From the NCBI GenBank assembly GCA_016946835.1, contig JACVTC010000169.1, positions 1 through 40,000 of the forward strand: a stretch of 40,000 nt of DNA, in the 5' to 3' direction. Below are positions 29,556-40,000 of the stretch, piece by piece (the first letter of the stretch is position 1; each line of letters starts with the position of its first letter). Source of the DNA: Neocallimastix lanati (nom. inval.) (Eukaryota > Neocallimastigomycota > Neocallimastigomycetes > Neocallimastigales > Neocallimastigaceae). A program made the translations under genes and the position numbers. The notes beneath the pieces are model-generated. The model had not been told where the DNA came from. It did not search any database and saw only the letters and a list, made by a program, of their open reading frames with translations.

Positions 29556-30640
29556 TTCCTTCTCTAATAGATTCTGAATTAGAATTGATTTGCTGTATAG
29601 GTTTTTTTTAATTTCAATAAGAAGAGAATGTCTGAATTTATCCATTAAAGAGCTATTTAAATACTTTGTAAAAACCATCCTCAAAGTTTTTCTTCAAGAT
29701 TTTATATATTTTAATTTTATTTTACCATCACCACCAATTAAATCTGTTATGTAGTGGTATCTAATATCGATATGTTTGTTTTTGATTAGTTGGTACAATT
29801 ATATATTGTTGTGTTAATTATCCATATATATTATTAAAAAATTTACATTATATTTTAGTTCGTTTAATAGGTTTTCATATACCACACTGTATTGTATGTT
29901 TCGCACATTCGCTAAGAACTATAGTATTCCGCTTCAGCGATGAAAGTTGAAACACAATAACTGACGTTTAGAAAACCAACTTGTTGGTAAATCAACAGTT
30001 TTTATTAAGAATCCTGAAGTAGACTTTCGAATGGTTTTGTCATCAGCGTAAATCAGCCTCTGTATAAATTTTTAAATAATATTATTTTTAGGAAAAAAAA
30101 AAAATAATATTTAATTAATAGTATATATTTTTAAATATTTAATAATTTTTAATGACACTTTTCTCAATCTTCCAAATTTGAGTTTTTTTTTTTTTAGATT
30201 TTCTAGCTGCTTTGTTGGCAGCAAATAGAATGTCCGGACGTGTACCTATAGCTAAGTATAAAAGATTTTCTTAGAGCACTATGACTGATTGTTTTGCTAA
30301 ATGGTTTTATATTTCTTAATTGTTAGTTTTCAAGGGTATTAAATTTTTTTATAGGATTATCTTCTTTTGAAATGAATTTAGTTAAGATATCATTTATATA
30401 TCTTTTTTTAATGTAATTATATATCCATCTTTATATTTTTTTCAAAATTTTTATGTCGATTACAAAATCTATATTACCTATACCTTTAATATTAAATTTA
30501 TCCTTAATCATTATTTTTTGTTTTTTTCCACTTCATAAGTAATTCCAGCTATTAAAATATCGTCTAGATAAACAACCAAGATACATTCAATATTAGTATT
30601 TAAATCAAATTTGACATATAGATAAGGAATTACTTTATAA
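29556..30640 (-). pseudogene. Copia-G: RT C-terminus and RNase H relic (minus strand)
   Basis: Right to left, the RT palm reads LVVYLDDILIAGITYEV with the catalytic YLDD at 30570-30559, then LLYLAIGTRPDILFAANKAARKS near 30265-30185. RNase H reads IYADDKTIRKSTSGFLIKT (about 30060-30000) with LPTSWFSKRQ, then KHIDIRYHYITDLIGG near 29790-29740. It ends KLKYIKS and VFTKYLNSSLMDKFR, followed by a stop, polypurine tract and LTR start. Stops and an insertion near 30085-30150 break it. Gag, protease, integrase and the RT N-terminus are missing. Confidence 0.87.
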
Positions 30641-30944
30641 TCCTATAAATTATCCAAAAGTCGAGAAAGAAATACAAATAATGACCGATCCAATTGAAGG
30701 CATCATTATCCAATCTAAAAAAAAAAAAAAAAAAAAAAAGGTAGAGAAAATCAATGCCTTAAATTAATTGAACAAGTTTTACTAAAAGAAACATTTGAAG
30801 TTAACTTTTTACTGAAAGAATTTTAATAAACGGATAGTCAACGACGTAAGAGGTCTTAATCATCCTCTCTAAAAATCTAAAAGAAAATCAATTCCTTCAG
30901 TAACTAAAATCCAAATCAAAAAAAAAAAAAAAAAACGACAAAGG

Positions 30945-30978
<34 letters not shown>

Positions 30979-31170
30979 AATAGAAATTGACCCAAAAGAA
31001 TAAACCATCGACCTCCTCCACTTCGACTATTTTCCATTTCTAACACCGGGAAGAAAATTAAAAAACCTTTTTTACAAAGATTTAAGACACAGGAAAAAAA
31101 AAAAGAAGCTGACTCTGGGAAAGATTTTTCCCCCCCCTCCCAGTATTGAGGAATATAAGACAATATAAGA
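30641..31170 (+). other. Low-recognition stretch with poly-A runs, left of Gypsy-H
   Basis: It has higher GC than the spacers and contains long A-runs (for example 30717-30738, and 30945-30977 with small gaps). Short open segments exist but no family is recognised. It may be the start (Gag) of Gypsy-H. The minus-strand open frame at 30897-31163 consists largely of poly-Phe from the A-runs and is not supported. Confidence 0.35.
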
Positions 31171-33130
31171 TTACTTGGGCAAAAGGGGGTTAGAAAAGAA
31201 ATCCCATGAATCAGAGATGGCTGGGAAAAAAAAAAAAAAACATTTAAGGCTCTCCCTTAGAGTTGAAAAGTTGCTCTTATTGGTAAAGCTAGCTATCTTT
31301 TTCTTTTTCCTTTAATTCTTACTATAAGGAAATTTAAGCCTTTATTTCATAATAGAACTTGTTCAGGAAGTTTTAATTATTAGAGAAAATAACAGTCTTC
31401 TTTCTTACCGATTTTGGGAGGGTAGTTCTACAAAAAAAAAAAAAAAAAAAAAAAAAAATATTAGTAACACCTTCAAATACTGCTAAAAGTCCAAAAAAAA
31501 AAAAAAAGTAAATCATCAAAATATAGAAAAATCAATAATTAAAAGAAAAGAAAAGAAAGGAAAAATAACAATTTGGGCATATAAAAAAAGATAATAACTA
31601 TAAATGAAAGATTTCTTATCAAACCATGGAAAATCGAGTCGGTTAACAGATAAAATGGAACCAACACCATAAAAGAATTATAAAAGAACTGGTGGAAGAA
31701 TCCTTTTCTAACCACATAAATGCTTTTTTAAATTGAAAAGATTCCCCCCCACTATAATTTTACTAGATCCCAGAATGATTTATGGAATATAAAAAAAAAA
31801 AAACTCAATTCAAAGAAAAATAAATGAAATCCAAATCTATTGTTCTGTAGAAAAAATTAAATATACTAAAATACTAAAATATATATATCAATTAATAAGG
31901 AAAAAAAAGTTAACAAGGTTTTTAAACAGACGAATAGCAGCTCCTGAATGATATGACTCTGAAGAAACTGGCTTTTTTAGAAGCTTTACTTATGTTAGAC
32001 ATGGATAGTAACTTAAATTTAATCAGTAAAAAAAAACTAGCTACTATTTTAGAAACAAAAAACAATCTCCTTAAAATTTGATATTGTTATTACTGGTGGA
32101 AAAACTCGCTCCGAAAGAAGCCACAACACTAAGTTTCGACATTTTTCTTTAAAAAATTGATAATGAACATTGTATACTAATTTATCATGCTTCATTTTTA
32201 AAATAATCAAAAACACCCGATAACATTACTATTAATTGGGCAAGAATATAGAAAGGAAATTACAATTTTTAAATTAGATTCCTTCATCAAAGAGATGCTC
32301 ATTAAATGTGGCGGAGCATCTCTTTGCTTATGGTTATTCTAAATTTCCAAAGGCTTACTTACCTTCCAGAGGAAAATGGGATTTTTAAACGTAAAATCAC
32401 TCAAGCAGACCTTAATGATCTATCATTAGCCAAACCAAAAAGTTAATGGAAAAAGAAGCCCAACAAGCTATCAGAGACCATGGATAAATCAAGTACCTAA
32501 AAGATAAAAGGGGATAGAGCCAGTTAAATTAGACCATGCCGTTAACATGTTCCCAAGACCAAAACAAGATGGTACTTAAAGATACGATTATAATTATGTG
32601 GAAGTAAGCAAAAAATAAAAAAAAAAAAAAAAAAGCTGCTGTATTAATCAAAATTCTATTCTCAATCTAAGGAAACTATGTCGTTTTTTTTTTAGCAAAA
32701 AAAAAAAAAAAAAAAAAAAACCCTTTTTAGAATAGAATTAGACTTAAAGAACTGCCTATAACCAAATACGAATAAATGACGAAAAGGACTAAAGGAAAGG
32801 AAAGCCCAGAGCTTTTTATTACGCCATTTGGTATCTTTCGGTAGAAAGTAATGCTATTTGGACTTTTAGATGCTCCGCCACATTTTCAATCGTTAATGAA
32901 CTCTATTCTATTTGACAAATTGTACAAAAGGTGTTATTGTCTACCTAGATGATATCCTAGTTATACGGGAAAAACAAGAAAGGAAGGTATTGACAATTGT
33001 AAAATGGATCCTTGAACAATTTAAAAAAAAAAAGTTATTCTGTAAGATTCAGAAATGTGAATTTTTCGTAGAAATTGTCACATGACCTTCGATGTTCGAT
33101 CGAAAATGGAACATATATTCCAAAAAAAAA
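31171..33130 (+). pseudogene. Gypsy-H: degenerate Ty3/gypsy pol with poly-A interruptions
   Basis: The right half is recognisable RT: NMFPRPKQDGT (about 32545-32580), FRIELDLKN (about 32725-32752, motif A), TPFGIF and LFGLLDAPPHFQSLMNSILF (about 32823-32917). Then comes GVIVYLDDILV with the catalytic YLDD at 32942-32953, and KIQKCEFFVEIV (about 33043-33080, thumb). The left part (31171-32500) is GC-richer than spacer and probably gag/protease, but only short matches can be read. Runs of 13-24 A interrupt the frame at 31432-31458, 31492-31507, 32617-32634, 32697-32720 and 33122-33140. RNase H and integrase are absent. Confidence 0.78.
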
Positions 33131-33480
33131 AAAAAAAAAACATTTCCAATTTATCAAAAATCAATTAATAAATTATTAATTACTTATGTTAAATAAATAA
33201 AATTAATAAATAAAGTAAAGTAAAACAATTAATTTTTATTAAATATTTTTAATTTTGTGTAATAAATTGTAAAAAAAAATAAAGAATGATAATCCTTAAC
33301 CGATCAGATAAAATTCCCTATTCTTGGCCGATTATATATATTCAAAATAAGAGAAACGTATACCTGAGGTAACAGGGTTCTGCAAGTCCACGGTTAATTT
33401 ATCACAAAACAAGGGTTTATTGGACAATTTCAAACATTCATAAAAAGAGGGCTGCTCTTTTATCTTTAAAACAACATTAC
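33131..33480. other. Spacer with a GC-richer patch
   Basis: 33131-33290 is A/T-rich. 33290-33475 has higher GC and short frames (for example LVDNFKHS) without a recognisable domain. It may be the continuation of Gypsy-H. Confidence 0.3.
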
Positions 33481-34465
33481 ATTTCTGAAAATGTGGCGTT
33501 ACCTAATTTTAATAAATAAATAAATAATTTTAATAAATAATGTCAAATTAGGTTTAAAGATTATATTTTATTATTATTATCATTATTATTATTATTATTC
33601 TTTTTTATATTTATTCTAAAAAAAAATAAAAAAAAAATATATATATATATATATATATTCTTTAAAAATTAAACATTTAAATAAAAGCTTTAGAATAAAA
33701 GTTATTAATAAAAATACTTTTTAAAAAATTTGTTTTATAGTATTTATAAAATTAATATTATAGATATAAAAGTCACTAAAAAAAATATAAAATTAAAAAT
33801 AATAATAAAATAATTATATAGAAATAATTATAATATCTTTATTTAATGATAAAGATATTATAATGCTTTTTTTCTTTAATTAAATTTTTTTAAAAGATAT
33901 TTTATTGATAATTAATTTAATTATCAATAAAATAATTAAAAATTATGATTGATAATAAATTTAATTAATAATAATAATAATTTTGTAACAACTGAATTCT
34001 GATAAAACTTTCTCATTTGATCATTTCTTCTGCTTTTTATTTCAAATCAGTATTTATATTATTTAAATTATTACTTAAATAATTTTTTTAATTATAAAAG
34101 TAATTTTATAAGAAAATATATTTATTTCAAATTTATAAAATATTTATTTATTTATTTAATTATTAGTTATTTATATTAATTTATTTAATTATTTATTATA
34201 AATTTAATTATTTTTTGTTTTTATTATTTAATTATTTATTATTAATTTTTTTATTAATTAAATTGAATGATTTATTTATAATATTAATATTTATTAGTTA
34301 ATCTTTTTAGCTATACAGAATGATTAAAAAAATATTTTAATTTTTTTAGAAAATAATTAATAGATTTAATTCTAAACCAGATTATAAATTATATAACTGT
34401 ATTAAAAAAGCATTAAAAAATTTATGGGGTTAAAATATAATAATATAAAAGCCACATTACGAAAT
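33481..34465. mobile_element. Probable non-autonomous inverted-repeat (MITE-like) element
   Basis: The ends carry an inverted AATGTGGC (33490-33497) and GCCACATT (34451-34458), each with an outer ATTTC-like extension (ATTTCTGAA at the left; ATTTCGT on the reverse strand at the right). The right 50 bp match the repeat unit at 25340-25375. The left interior AATAATGTCAAATTAGGTTTAAA also matches that unit. The interior is non-coding and A/T-rich, with a hairpin around TTGATAATTAA / TTAATTATCAA (33905-33929). Confidence 0.5.
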
Positions 34466-34608
34466 ACTACTTTCCAAATTCAACAAATTCATTCTGTAAA
34501 AAAAAAAAATTTATATCAACCTTTACATTTACATTAATAATTAACATAAAAATTAAATATTAAAAAAAAAAAAAAAAAAAACATATTTAACTTTTTTTTA
34601 TATACGAT

Positions 34609-34686
34609 AGACAAAATAGACAAAATAGACAAAATAGACAAAATAGACAAAATAGACAAAATAGACAAAATAGACAAATTAGACTA
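34609..34686. repeat. 9-bp tandem repeat (AGACAAAAT)n
   Basis: Eight near-perfect copies of AGACAAAAT lie in tandem, decaying to AGACAAATT and AGACTAATAT at the right edge. Confidence 0.95.
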
Positions 34687-34890
34687 ATATGAATAGACGA
34701 TCATTCTATATATGTTTGTTTGTTGTAGTTGTGGTTATTTTCACACTCTAAAACAAGTTAAAACAGGTTAAAACTATGGTTAACCTTTGTTCTTTCTAAT
34801 ACATCTTATGTTAGCAATTGGAAGATATTATCATGTGATATTTATGTACTTCATAAATAATAAAAATATAAGTAAAGATGGAAAGTTTTT
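34687..34890. other. Non-coding stretch left of MULE-2
   Basis: It is slightly GC-richer than the spacers, with an internal imperfect repeat (AAAACAAGTTAAAACAGGTTAAAAC at 34750-34774, in two units). No gene is recognised. Confidence 0.4.
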
Positions 34891-34908
34891 GAAATTTTTG
34901 AGAGTATT

Positions 34909-37130
34909 GCATTTCGACATAATTTAGGTTTGATCATTTATTCATGTATTACAATGTGGCTTGTAAAAATAAAAGAATAGGATAGGGTTAAATTTATTTT
35001 TTATTTTTTTTTTTTTTATAATTTAATTTTATTAGCATTTATAGTAAAAAAAAAAAAAATAAATAAATAAATAATAAAGGAAAATAAAAAATAAAAAAAA
35101 AAAAAAAAAGAAAAAAGAAAAAAGTAAAATATAAGATAAAAAAATAGATTAGAACAAAAAAAAAAAAATTAAAAAATAAAACTTTTAATTTAAAATATTT
35201 ATAATAAATGGATGATCAATTAGAAATAAGTGAAACTAATAAAGAAAAAAAACCAAATCATTGTAAACAGAAAATATAAATTTAATTTATAGTATATAAC
35301 GAATAATACAAAAGTAATCAAATGTACTGAATATAAAACAGTTAAAAAATGTAAATCATACATTATCCTAAATGATAATAATAAAGTAATAAAATATGAA
35401 AACAAACATACTTATCCAGGAAAAGAATAGGATGCACCTGTATCAATAGTAAGACATAAAATGAAAAATGAAATTAGAAAAAAACCTCAATCCCATTTGA
35501 TATAAATCCAAAAACATATATATAATGAAATATCTGAAGCAATTGGATTGATATGCTCTGAATATAGTTTAATTAAATCCTAAATATCAAGATATATAAA
35601 AAAAAACAACTACCTCCTGATATATATCTAAATTTAATGAAATTCCAGAGGAATCTGAATATTATAATAAACGAAAGAGAGAAGAAAATTTAATGATATT
35701 CAAAAATTCAAATATTATAATTTTTCAATCATCATTCCCCATTCCAAACAGAATTGCTTATTGAATACAACGAAAATATGTTTGCTGATGGTACATTTTA
35801 TATAGCAACAATATTTGGTTATCAAGTGTTTATCATAAGAGTATATGCTCCAGAAAAAAAAAAAGTTTTTTTTCGCTACATCACTATTTATATTAAATAA
35901 TAAAGAACAAGTAACCTATGAATTGTTATTTGAAGAATTAAAAAAAGAGTGCAATTAAATATTATAATAATATTATAGTTATCCCAAAAATTTTGCATTA
36001 TGATTTTGAAAAAGGTATATCTAATGTTGCCATTAAAATATTTTCTAATATAACTATTAAATATTTTATATAGCATTATAAAAGATCGTTAAAAGTTTAA
36101 AAAAAATAAATTATGTTATAATGAAGTTGAAAGTAATCATAAAATTTATTTGTTTTATAAAGCTATTACAAATTTTCCATTTTATAAATCCTGAATATAT
36201 ATTTGATATTTATAATTATATTAAAATTATATGTCAACTATATAATTATTTCCATTTTTTAATTTTTTTGGAATATTTTAATAAGACATGTTTATATAAA
36301 TATGATATTCCATATCGGAATTATTATAACGATATAAACCACACAACAAATAATGCTTCAGAATCATTTAATAATTACTTAAAAAAAATTGTTTTACAAA
36401 AAACCTTCTTTCTATGAATTGATTTATCATTTAAAAAGAGAGGAATCTTTATCTTACAATAATTCCAAAAGGAAAATTGAAGGAGTTTGGAAAAAAAAAA
36501 AAAAAAAAAAAATATTAACAAAAACTGATGAAATCAATGATTTAATTAAAAAATACAAAAAAAAAAAAAAAAAAGAATCCGAATTAATTGATAAAAATGT
36601 GATAAAAATGATATTATTGATTTATGGCATAAATGTTTATTAGAATTAAACAAGGTCTAAATTTATAAATAATAATTAACTAGAATATATATAGTTTAAA
36701 TTATATTAATATTAATATCAATATATTTCATTAATATCAATATCAATATTTAAATTTTATTAATAATAAATATTTAATACTATAATAAATTTTATTTTAA
36801 TTATTTAATTAATTTAATAATAAAATATAAAATTTTATTTATTTTATTTAAATAAAATAAAATGGAAAGGTTTTATTATTAAAATATTTAATAATAAAAT
36901 ATAATAATAAAATGAAAATTAATTAAATAATTGAAAATAAATAAAAATAAAATAAAATTCTTAACAGAAAAACTTTATTTATTCTTTTATTTATTATTTT
37001 TTTAGTTTTTTATTTTATTTTTTTTAATGCTAATAAATAAAAATATACGTTAAAAGTTGTGGCGTATTACATAATTTATACGCATTGTACAAATATTTAT
37101 GCTGATTATACATAAATTATGTCGAAATGC
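34909..37130 (+). mobile_element. MULE-2: Mutator-like DNA transposon with terminal inverted repeats
   Basis: Perfect 18-bp inverted repeats, GCATTTCGACATAATTTA at 34909-34926 and its complement at 37113-37130, bracket a degenerate MULE transposase. Similarity continues inward imperfectly (GGTTTGATCAT versus TGTATAATCAG, then TACAATG). Outside the right repeat, ACCACATTCGAAAT resembles the AATGTGG terminal motif of neighbouring elements. A 9-10 bp target duplication was not found. The full element is about 2.2 kb. Confidence 0.75.
35208..36645 (+). pseudogene. MULE transposase with FLYWCH-like zinc finger
   Basis: ATG at 35208 starts MDDQLEISETNKEKKPNHCK. A FLYWCH-type finger follows in shifted frames: KCTEYKTVKKCKSYIILNDN then VIKYENKHTYPGKE (about 35310-35428). 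The transposase core shows MFADGTFYIATIFGYQVF with the first Asp at 35787-35789, LLFEELKKEC, and LHYDFEKGISNVAIKIFSN with the second Asp at 36002-36004. After YNEVESNHKIYLFYKAITNF and EYFNKTCLYKYDI comes NHTTNNASESFNNYLKK with Glu at 36361-36363. The tail KPSFYELIYHLKREES is in the next frame. The DDE residues all persist, but several stops, frameshifts and two A-runs inactivate it. Confidence 0.85.
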
Positions 37131-37173
37131 ACCACATTCGAAATTTTTTTAATTTTTATTTCTTATACATAAA
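37131..37173. other. Junction of MULE-2 end and GC-rich island
   Basis: ACCACATTCGAAAT just outside the 18-bp inverted repeat resembles the reverse complement of ATTTCGTAATGTGG found at 34446-34462. It may be the true right terminus of the MULE. The first 16-bp direct repeat, ATTTCTTATACATAAA, follows at 37158-37173. Confidence 0.45.
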
Positions 37174-37490
37174 AAACATAGACTTGCACATATGGGTACC
37201 CATCTCCCATATGGCCATACAGTTATTAATTAACTGTAAGGTGATGAGTTATTGGCATACTTCGCCGCTCTCAATCGTCGTTACACACTGCCCGGAGATG
37301 CATTCCTAACGTTCCTACATATATCTCTATTGACCACGAGCATCAGAACGGAACCATTAACTCCTCCCTAGTGGGTGTAATCATTGGCGATTGGAAATTT
37401 TACAATCATCAAGGTCTATGCTTCAATTCAAAGCGTAGTATCAGGGTTGGGTGAAATAATCATCTGAGGGAAAGCCTTATGGACATCACG
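37174..37490. other. GC-richer island flanked by 16-bp direct repeats
   Basis: This 317-bp block has far higher G+C than any surrounding non-coding DNA and is bounded by identical ATTTCTTATACATAAA copies (37158-37173 and 37491-37506). It contains two strong hairpins: CATATGGG / CCCATATG (37189-37196 and 37206-37213) and TACAGTTA / TAACTGTA (37218-37225 and 37231-37238). Short frames exist on both strands (for example ELLAYFAALNRRYTLPGDAF, ending at a TAG near 37369), but none spans the block. It could be a structural RNA gene, a retroposed RNA copy with target duplications, or an unidentified insertion. I could not match it to tRNA, 5S, U-snRNA, SRP or RNase P by eye. Confidence 0.45.
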
Positions 37491-37506
37491 ATTTCTTATA
37501 CATAAA

Positions 37507-38324
37507 TTTTTTTATTTTTTTATATTTTATGTAATTTTATTTCATTCTTTTTTTTTTATATAAATAAATAGATATATAAATAATATATAAATAAATAAAT
37601 AAATAAATAGATATATAAATAAATAAATAAATAGATATATAAATAATAAATAAATAAATAAATAATGTAATGTACTTTAAAAATTTTAAGTTCCATAAAA
37701 AAAAAAAATCTCAAATTTAATTTATTTAATTTATTTAATTTATATTAAGATGAAATGGCAAACAAAACGATATTCTTTTTATTATTAATTAAAGTTTTGT
37801 TCTTTGATGTTACATTTTATTATATTAAATTGTGACACAATGATTAATTAAATTTAATTAATTTTCATTCATTTTAATGTTTGAACTTTACATTCCATTG
37901 ATATTATTGGTTGATTGATGTGCAACCCAAAATAATTATTTACTCTTTTTAGTCTATTGCATGTATATGAACACTCTATAGACTACATATATAAAGACTG
38001 TAATGTAAATATATTGTGAATATATATAAATTTTATGATTTATAAAACATTTTTTAGTATTTTCAATTTTTAATTTAATTTAATTTTTTTCTTTTTTTTT
38101 TTTAATTTTTCTTTTCTGCAGGAAGGTTTAAAATTTTTTTTTTTGTTCTTTTATTTAATCCATTATTGATTAAATAAATAAAAAAGAAATATTTAATAAA
38201 TAAATGAATAAATAAAGAAATATTTAATAAATAAATAAATAATAAAATAATGGAATAATTAATGGAATAATAATAAAATAAATAATGGATTAAATAAAAA
38301 TATTATTTATTAAATAAATATTCT
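37507..38324. other. A+T-rich spacer with short tandem repeats
   Basis: 37560-37670 is a tandem array on the unit AAATAAATAGATATATAAAT. 37740-38010 is somewhat less A/T-biased, but no gene is recognised. 38160-38320 has loose AAATAAATAATGGAATAA repeats. Confidence 0.5.
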
Positions 38325-39330
38325 TATTAATAAATACAAATACTATTATTTATTAATAAATATTCTTTTTTATTATTTATTATTTATTAATAAATACTCT
38401 TTTTATTATTTATTATTTATTATTTATTAATAAATACTCTTTTTATTATTTATTATTTATTATTTATTAATAAATACTCTTTTTATTATTTATTATTTAT
38501 TATTTATTATTTATTAATAAATACTCTTTTTATTATTTATTATTTATTATTTATTATTTATTAATAAATACTCTTTATTATTATTTATTATTTATTATTT
38601 ATTAATAAATACTCTTTTTATTATTTATTATTTATTATTTATTAATAAATACTCTTTTTATTATTTATTATTTATTAATAAATACTCTTTTTATTATTTA
38701 TTATTTATTAATAAATACTCTTTTTATTATTTATTATTTATTAATAAATACTCTTTTTATTATTTATTATTTATTAATAAATACTCTTTTTATTATTTAT
38801 TATTTATTAATAAATACTCTTTTTATTATTTATTATTTATTATTTTATTATTTATTAATAAATACTCTTTTTATTATTTATTATTTATTATTTATTAATA
38901 AATACTCTTTTTATTATTTATTATTTATTATTTATTAATAAATACTCTTTTTATTATTTATTATTTATTATTTATTAATAAATACTCTTTTTATTATTTA
39001 TTATTTATTATTTATTAATAAATACTCTTTTTATTATTTATTATTTATTATTTATTAATAAATACTCTTTTTATTATTTAATATTTATTATTTATTAATA
39101 AATACTCTTTTTATTATTTATTATTTATTATTTATTAATAAATACTCTTTTTATTATTTATTATTTATTATTTATTAATAAATACTCTTTTTATTATTTA
39201 TTATTTATTATTTATTAATAAATACTCTTTTTTTATTATTTATTATTTATTAATAAATACTCTTTTTATTATTTAATATTTATTATTTATTAATAAATAC
39301 TCTTTTTATTATTTATTATTTATTATTTTT
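38325..39330. repeat. 1-kb minisatellite, mostly 40-bp unit
   Basis: About 24 tandem units share the core TTATTAATAAATACTCTTTT followed by a variable number of TATTATTTATTATT blocks. From about 38870 to 39230 the period is almost exactly 40 bp. Elsewhere units of about 31-34 and 48 bp arise by gain or loss of TATTATT blocks. Each unit contains the palindrome ATTTATTAATAAAT. One or two units carry ATTTAATATTT variants. Confidence 0.95.
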
Positions 39331-40000
39331 CTTTTCTCTTCTTCTTCCATTATTTAATTTAATTTAATTAGAAAAAAAGTTTTTAACAATAAAAAAAAAA
39401 AAAAGATTTTTCTTTTTTCATTTAATAAAATCAGATATAAAAAAAATTTTTTTTTTTTTCTCTTTTTTAATTTTTTTATTTTTTATTTTTTATTTTTTTT
39501 ATTCGGTTTTTATATTATTTATAATAAAAACTTCAGTACTTCATCTTTAAATAAATAAGAAAAAAATAAAAATAATAATAAAAAAAAAAAAAAGAAAATA
39601 AATTTAATAGTACAATTTATTTTTTTTTTATAAAAAAAAAAAGAATTTTTTTATCTATGTAATATTTAAAAATTATTATTCAATAACTTCAACTTTATTT
39701 TTTTATTATTTTATATTTAATATTCATTATATAATAAAAAAATAAAAAAAAAAAAAAAAACTATTTTATATATAATTTTTAAATTTTTCTTGTACAAATT
39801 AAATTTATATACTATCAATTATATATTTTTTTATAAAAAAATATAAATAATTTAAATAATATAAATATCAATAAAATAAAGCTAAAAAAACTTATTTAAT
39901 ATACAATTAAAGATAACTAACTAAAAAAAAAAATAAAAATATAGTTATATTTTAATAAAAAAGTAGAATTTATTAATTTTATTTAAAAGAAAAACAAAAA
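39331..40000. other. A+T-rich spacer to the window end
   Basis: Nothing but A/T-rich sequence with many homopolymer runs. No coding frame, RNA gene or further repeat family is recognised. Confidence 0.6.

Noticed and set aside
30897-31163. 88-residue minus-strand frame with long poly-Phe segments
   Set aside because: It is produced by the A-runs and runs antisense to the Gypsy-H relic. No family resemblance and no plausible composition.
37174-37490. 5S rRNA, spliceosomal RNA, SRP RNA or RNase P RNA in the GC-rich island
   Set aside because: By eye I could not place the diagnostic conserved boxes of any of these on either strand, so no RNA family is assigned.
38325-39330. CRISPR-like array or telomeric repeat
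   Set aside because: Units are contiguous low-complexity A/T tandem repeats without unique spacers and do not resemble known telomere repeats.

Overview
The window is extremely A+T-rich and full of long poly-A/poly-T runs. By inference it is a contig from an anaerobic gut fungus (Neocallimastigomycota). The basis is very low GC outside coding exons, homopolymer tracts, AAT-repeat (poly-Asn) linkers in retroelements, Ty1/copia, Ty3/gypsy and Mutator-like (MULE) elements in one locus, and one host gene for a malic enzyme, an enzyme prominent in the hydrogenosomal metabolism of this group. Other A+T-rich eukaryotes cannot be excluded from sequence alone.

Layout. 1-25.3 kb is a graveyard of nested transposons. 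Copia-A (+, about 590-5841) keeps gag, protease, integrase, reverse transcriptase (RT) and RNase H in order, but broken. Copia-B (+, about 6230-8349) is an integrase remnant split by a 1137-bp non-coding LTR-like insertion with a 5-bp target duplication. Next come a minus-strand RNase H/LTR fragment (8345-8870), a solo LTR (9236-9910), Copia-C (-, 10310-12010), Copia-D (-, 13440-17253, with LTR 17254-17758), and a Ty3/gypsy element (Gypsy-E, +, about 17900-22394) interrupted by a copia-type LTR and by an 0.9-kb foreign stretch. A MULE fragment lies at about 23960-24550.

25.8-28.04 kb holds the only convincing intact host gene. It is a malic enzyme whose conserved core (exon 2) joins in phase, through a 254-bp intron, to an upstream exon encoding a membrane segment and a coiled coil. 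The result would be an unusual membrane-anchored malic enzyme of 647 residues.

28-40 kb is again A+T spacer and mobile DNA: Copia-G (-, 29.55-30.64 kb), Gypsy-H (+, 30.7-33.1 kb, peppered with poly-A runs), a probable non-autonomous inverted-repeat element (33490-34458), and a MULE with a FLYWCH-like zinc finger and 18-bp perfect inverted repeats (34909-37130). After these come a roughly 317-bp GC-richer island bounded by 16-bp direct repeats (37158-37506) and a 1-kb, roughly 40-bp-unit minisatellite (38.33-39.33 kb).

Apart from the malic enzyme, the coding sequences are non-functional mobile-element relics. No tRNA, rRNA or CRISPR was recognised.
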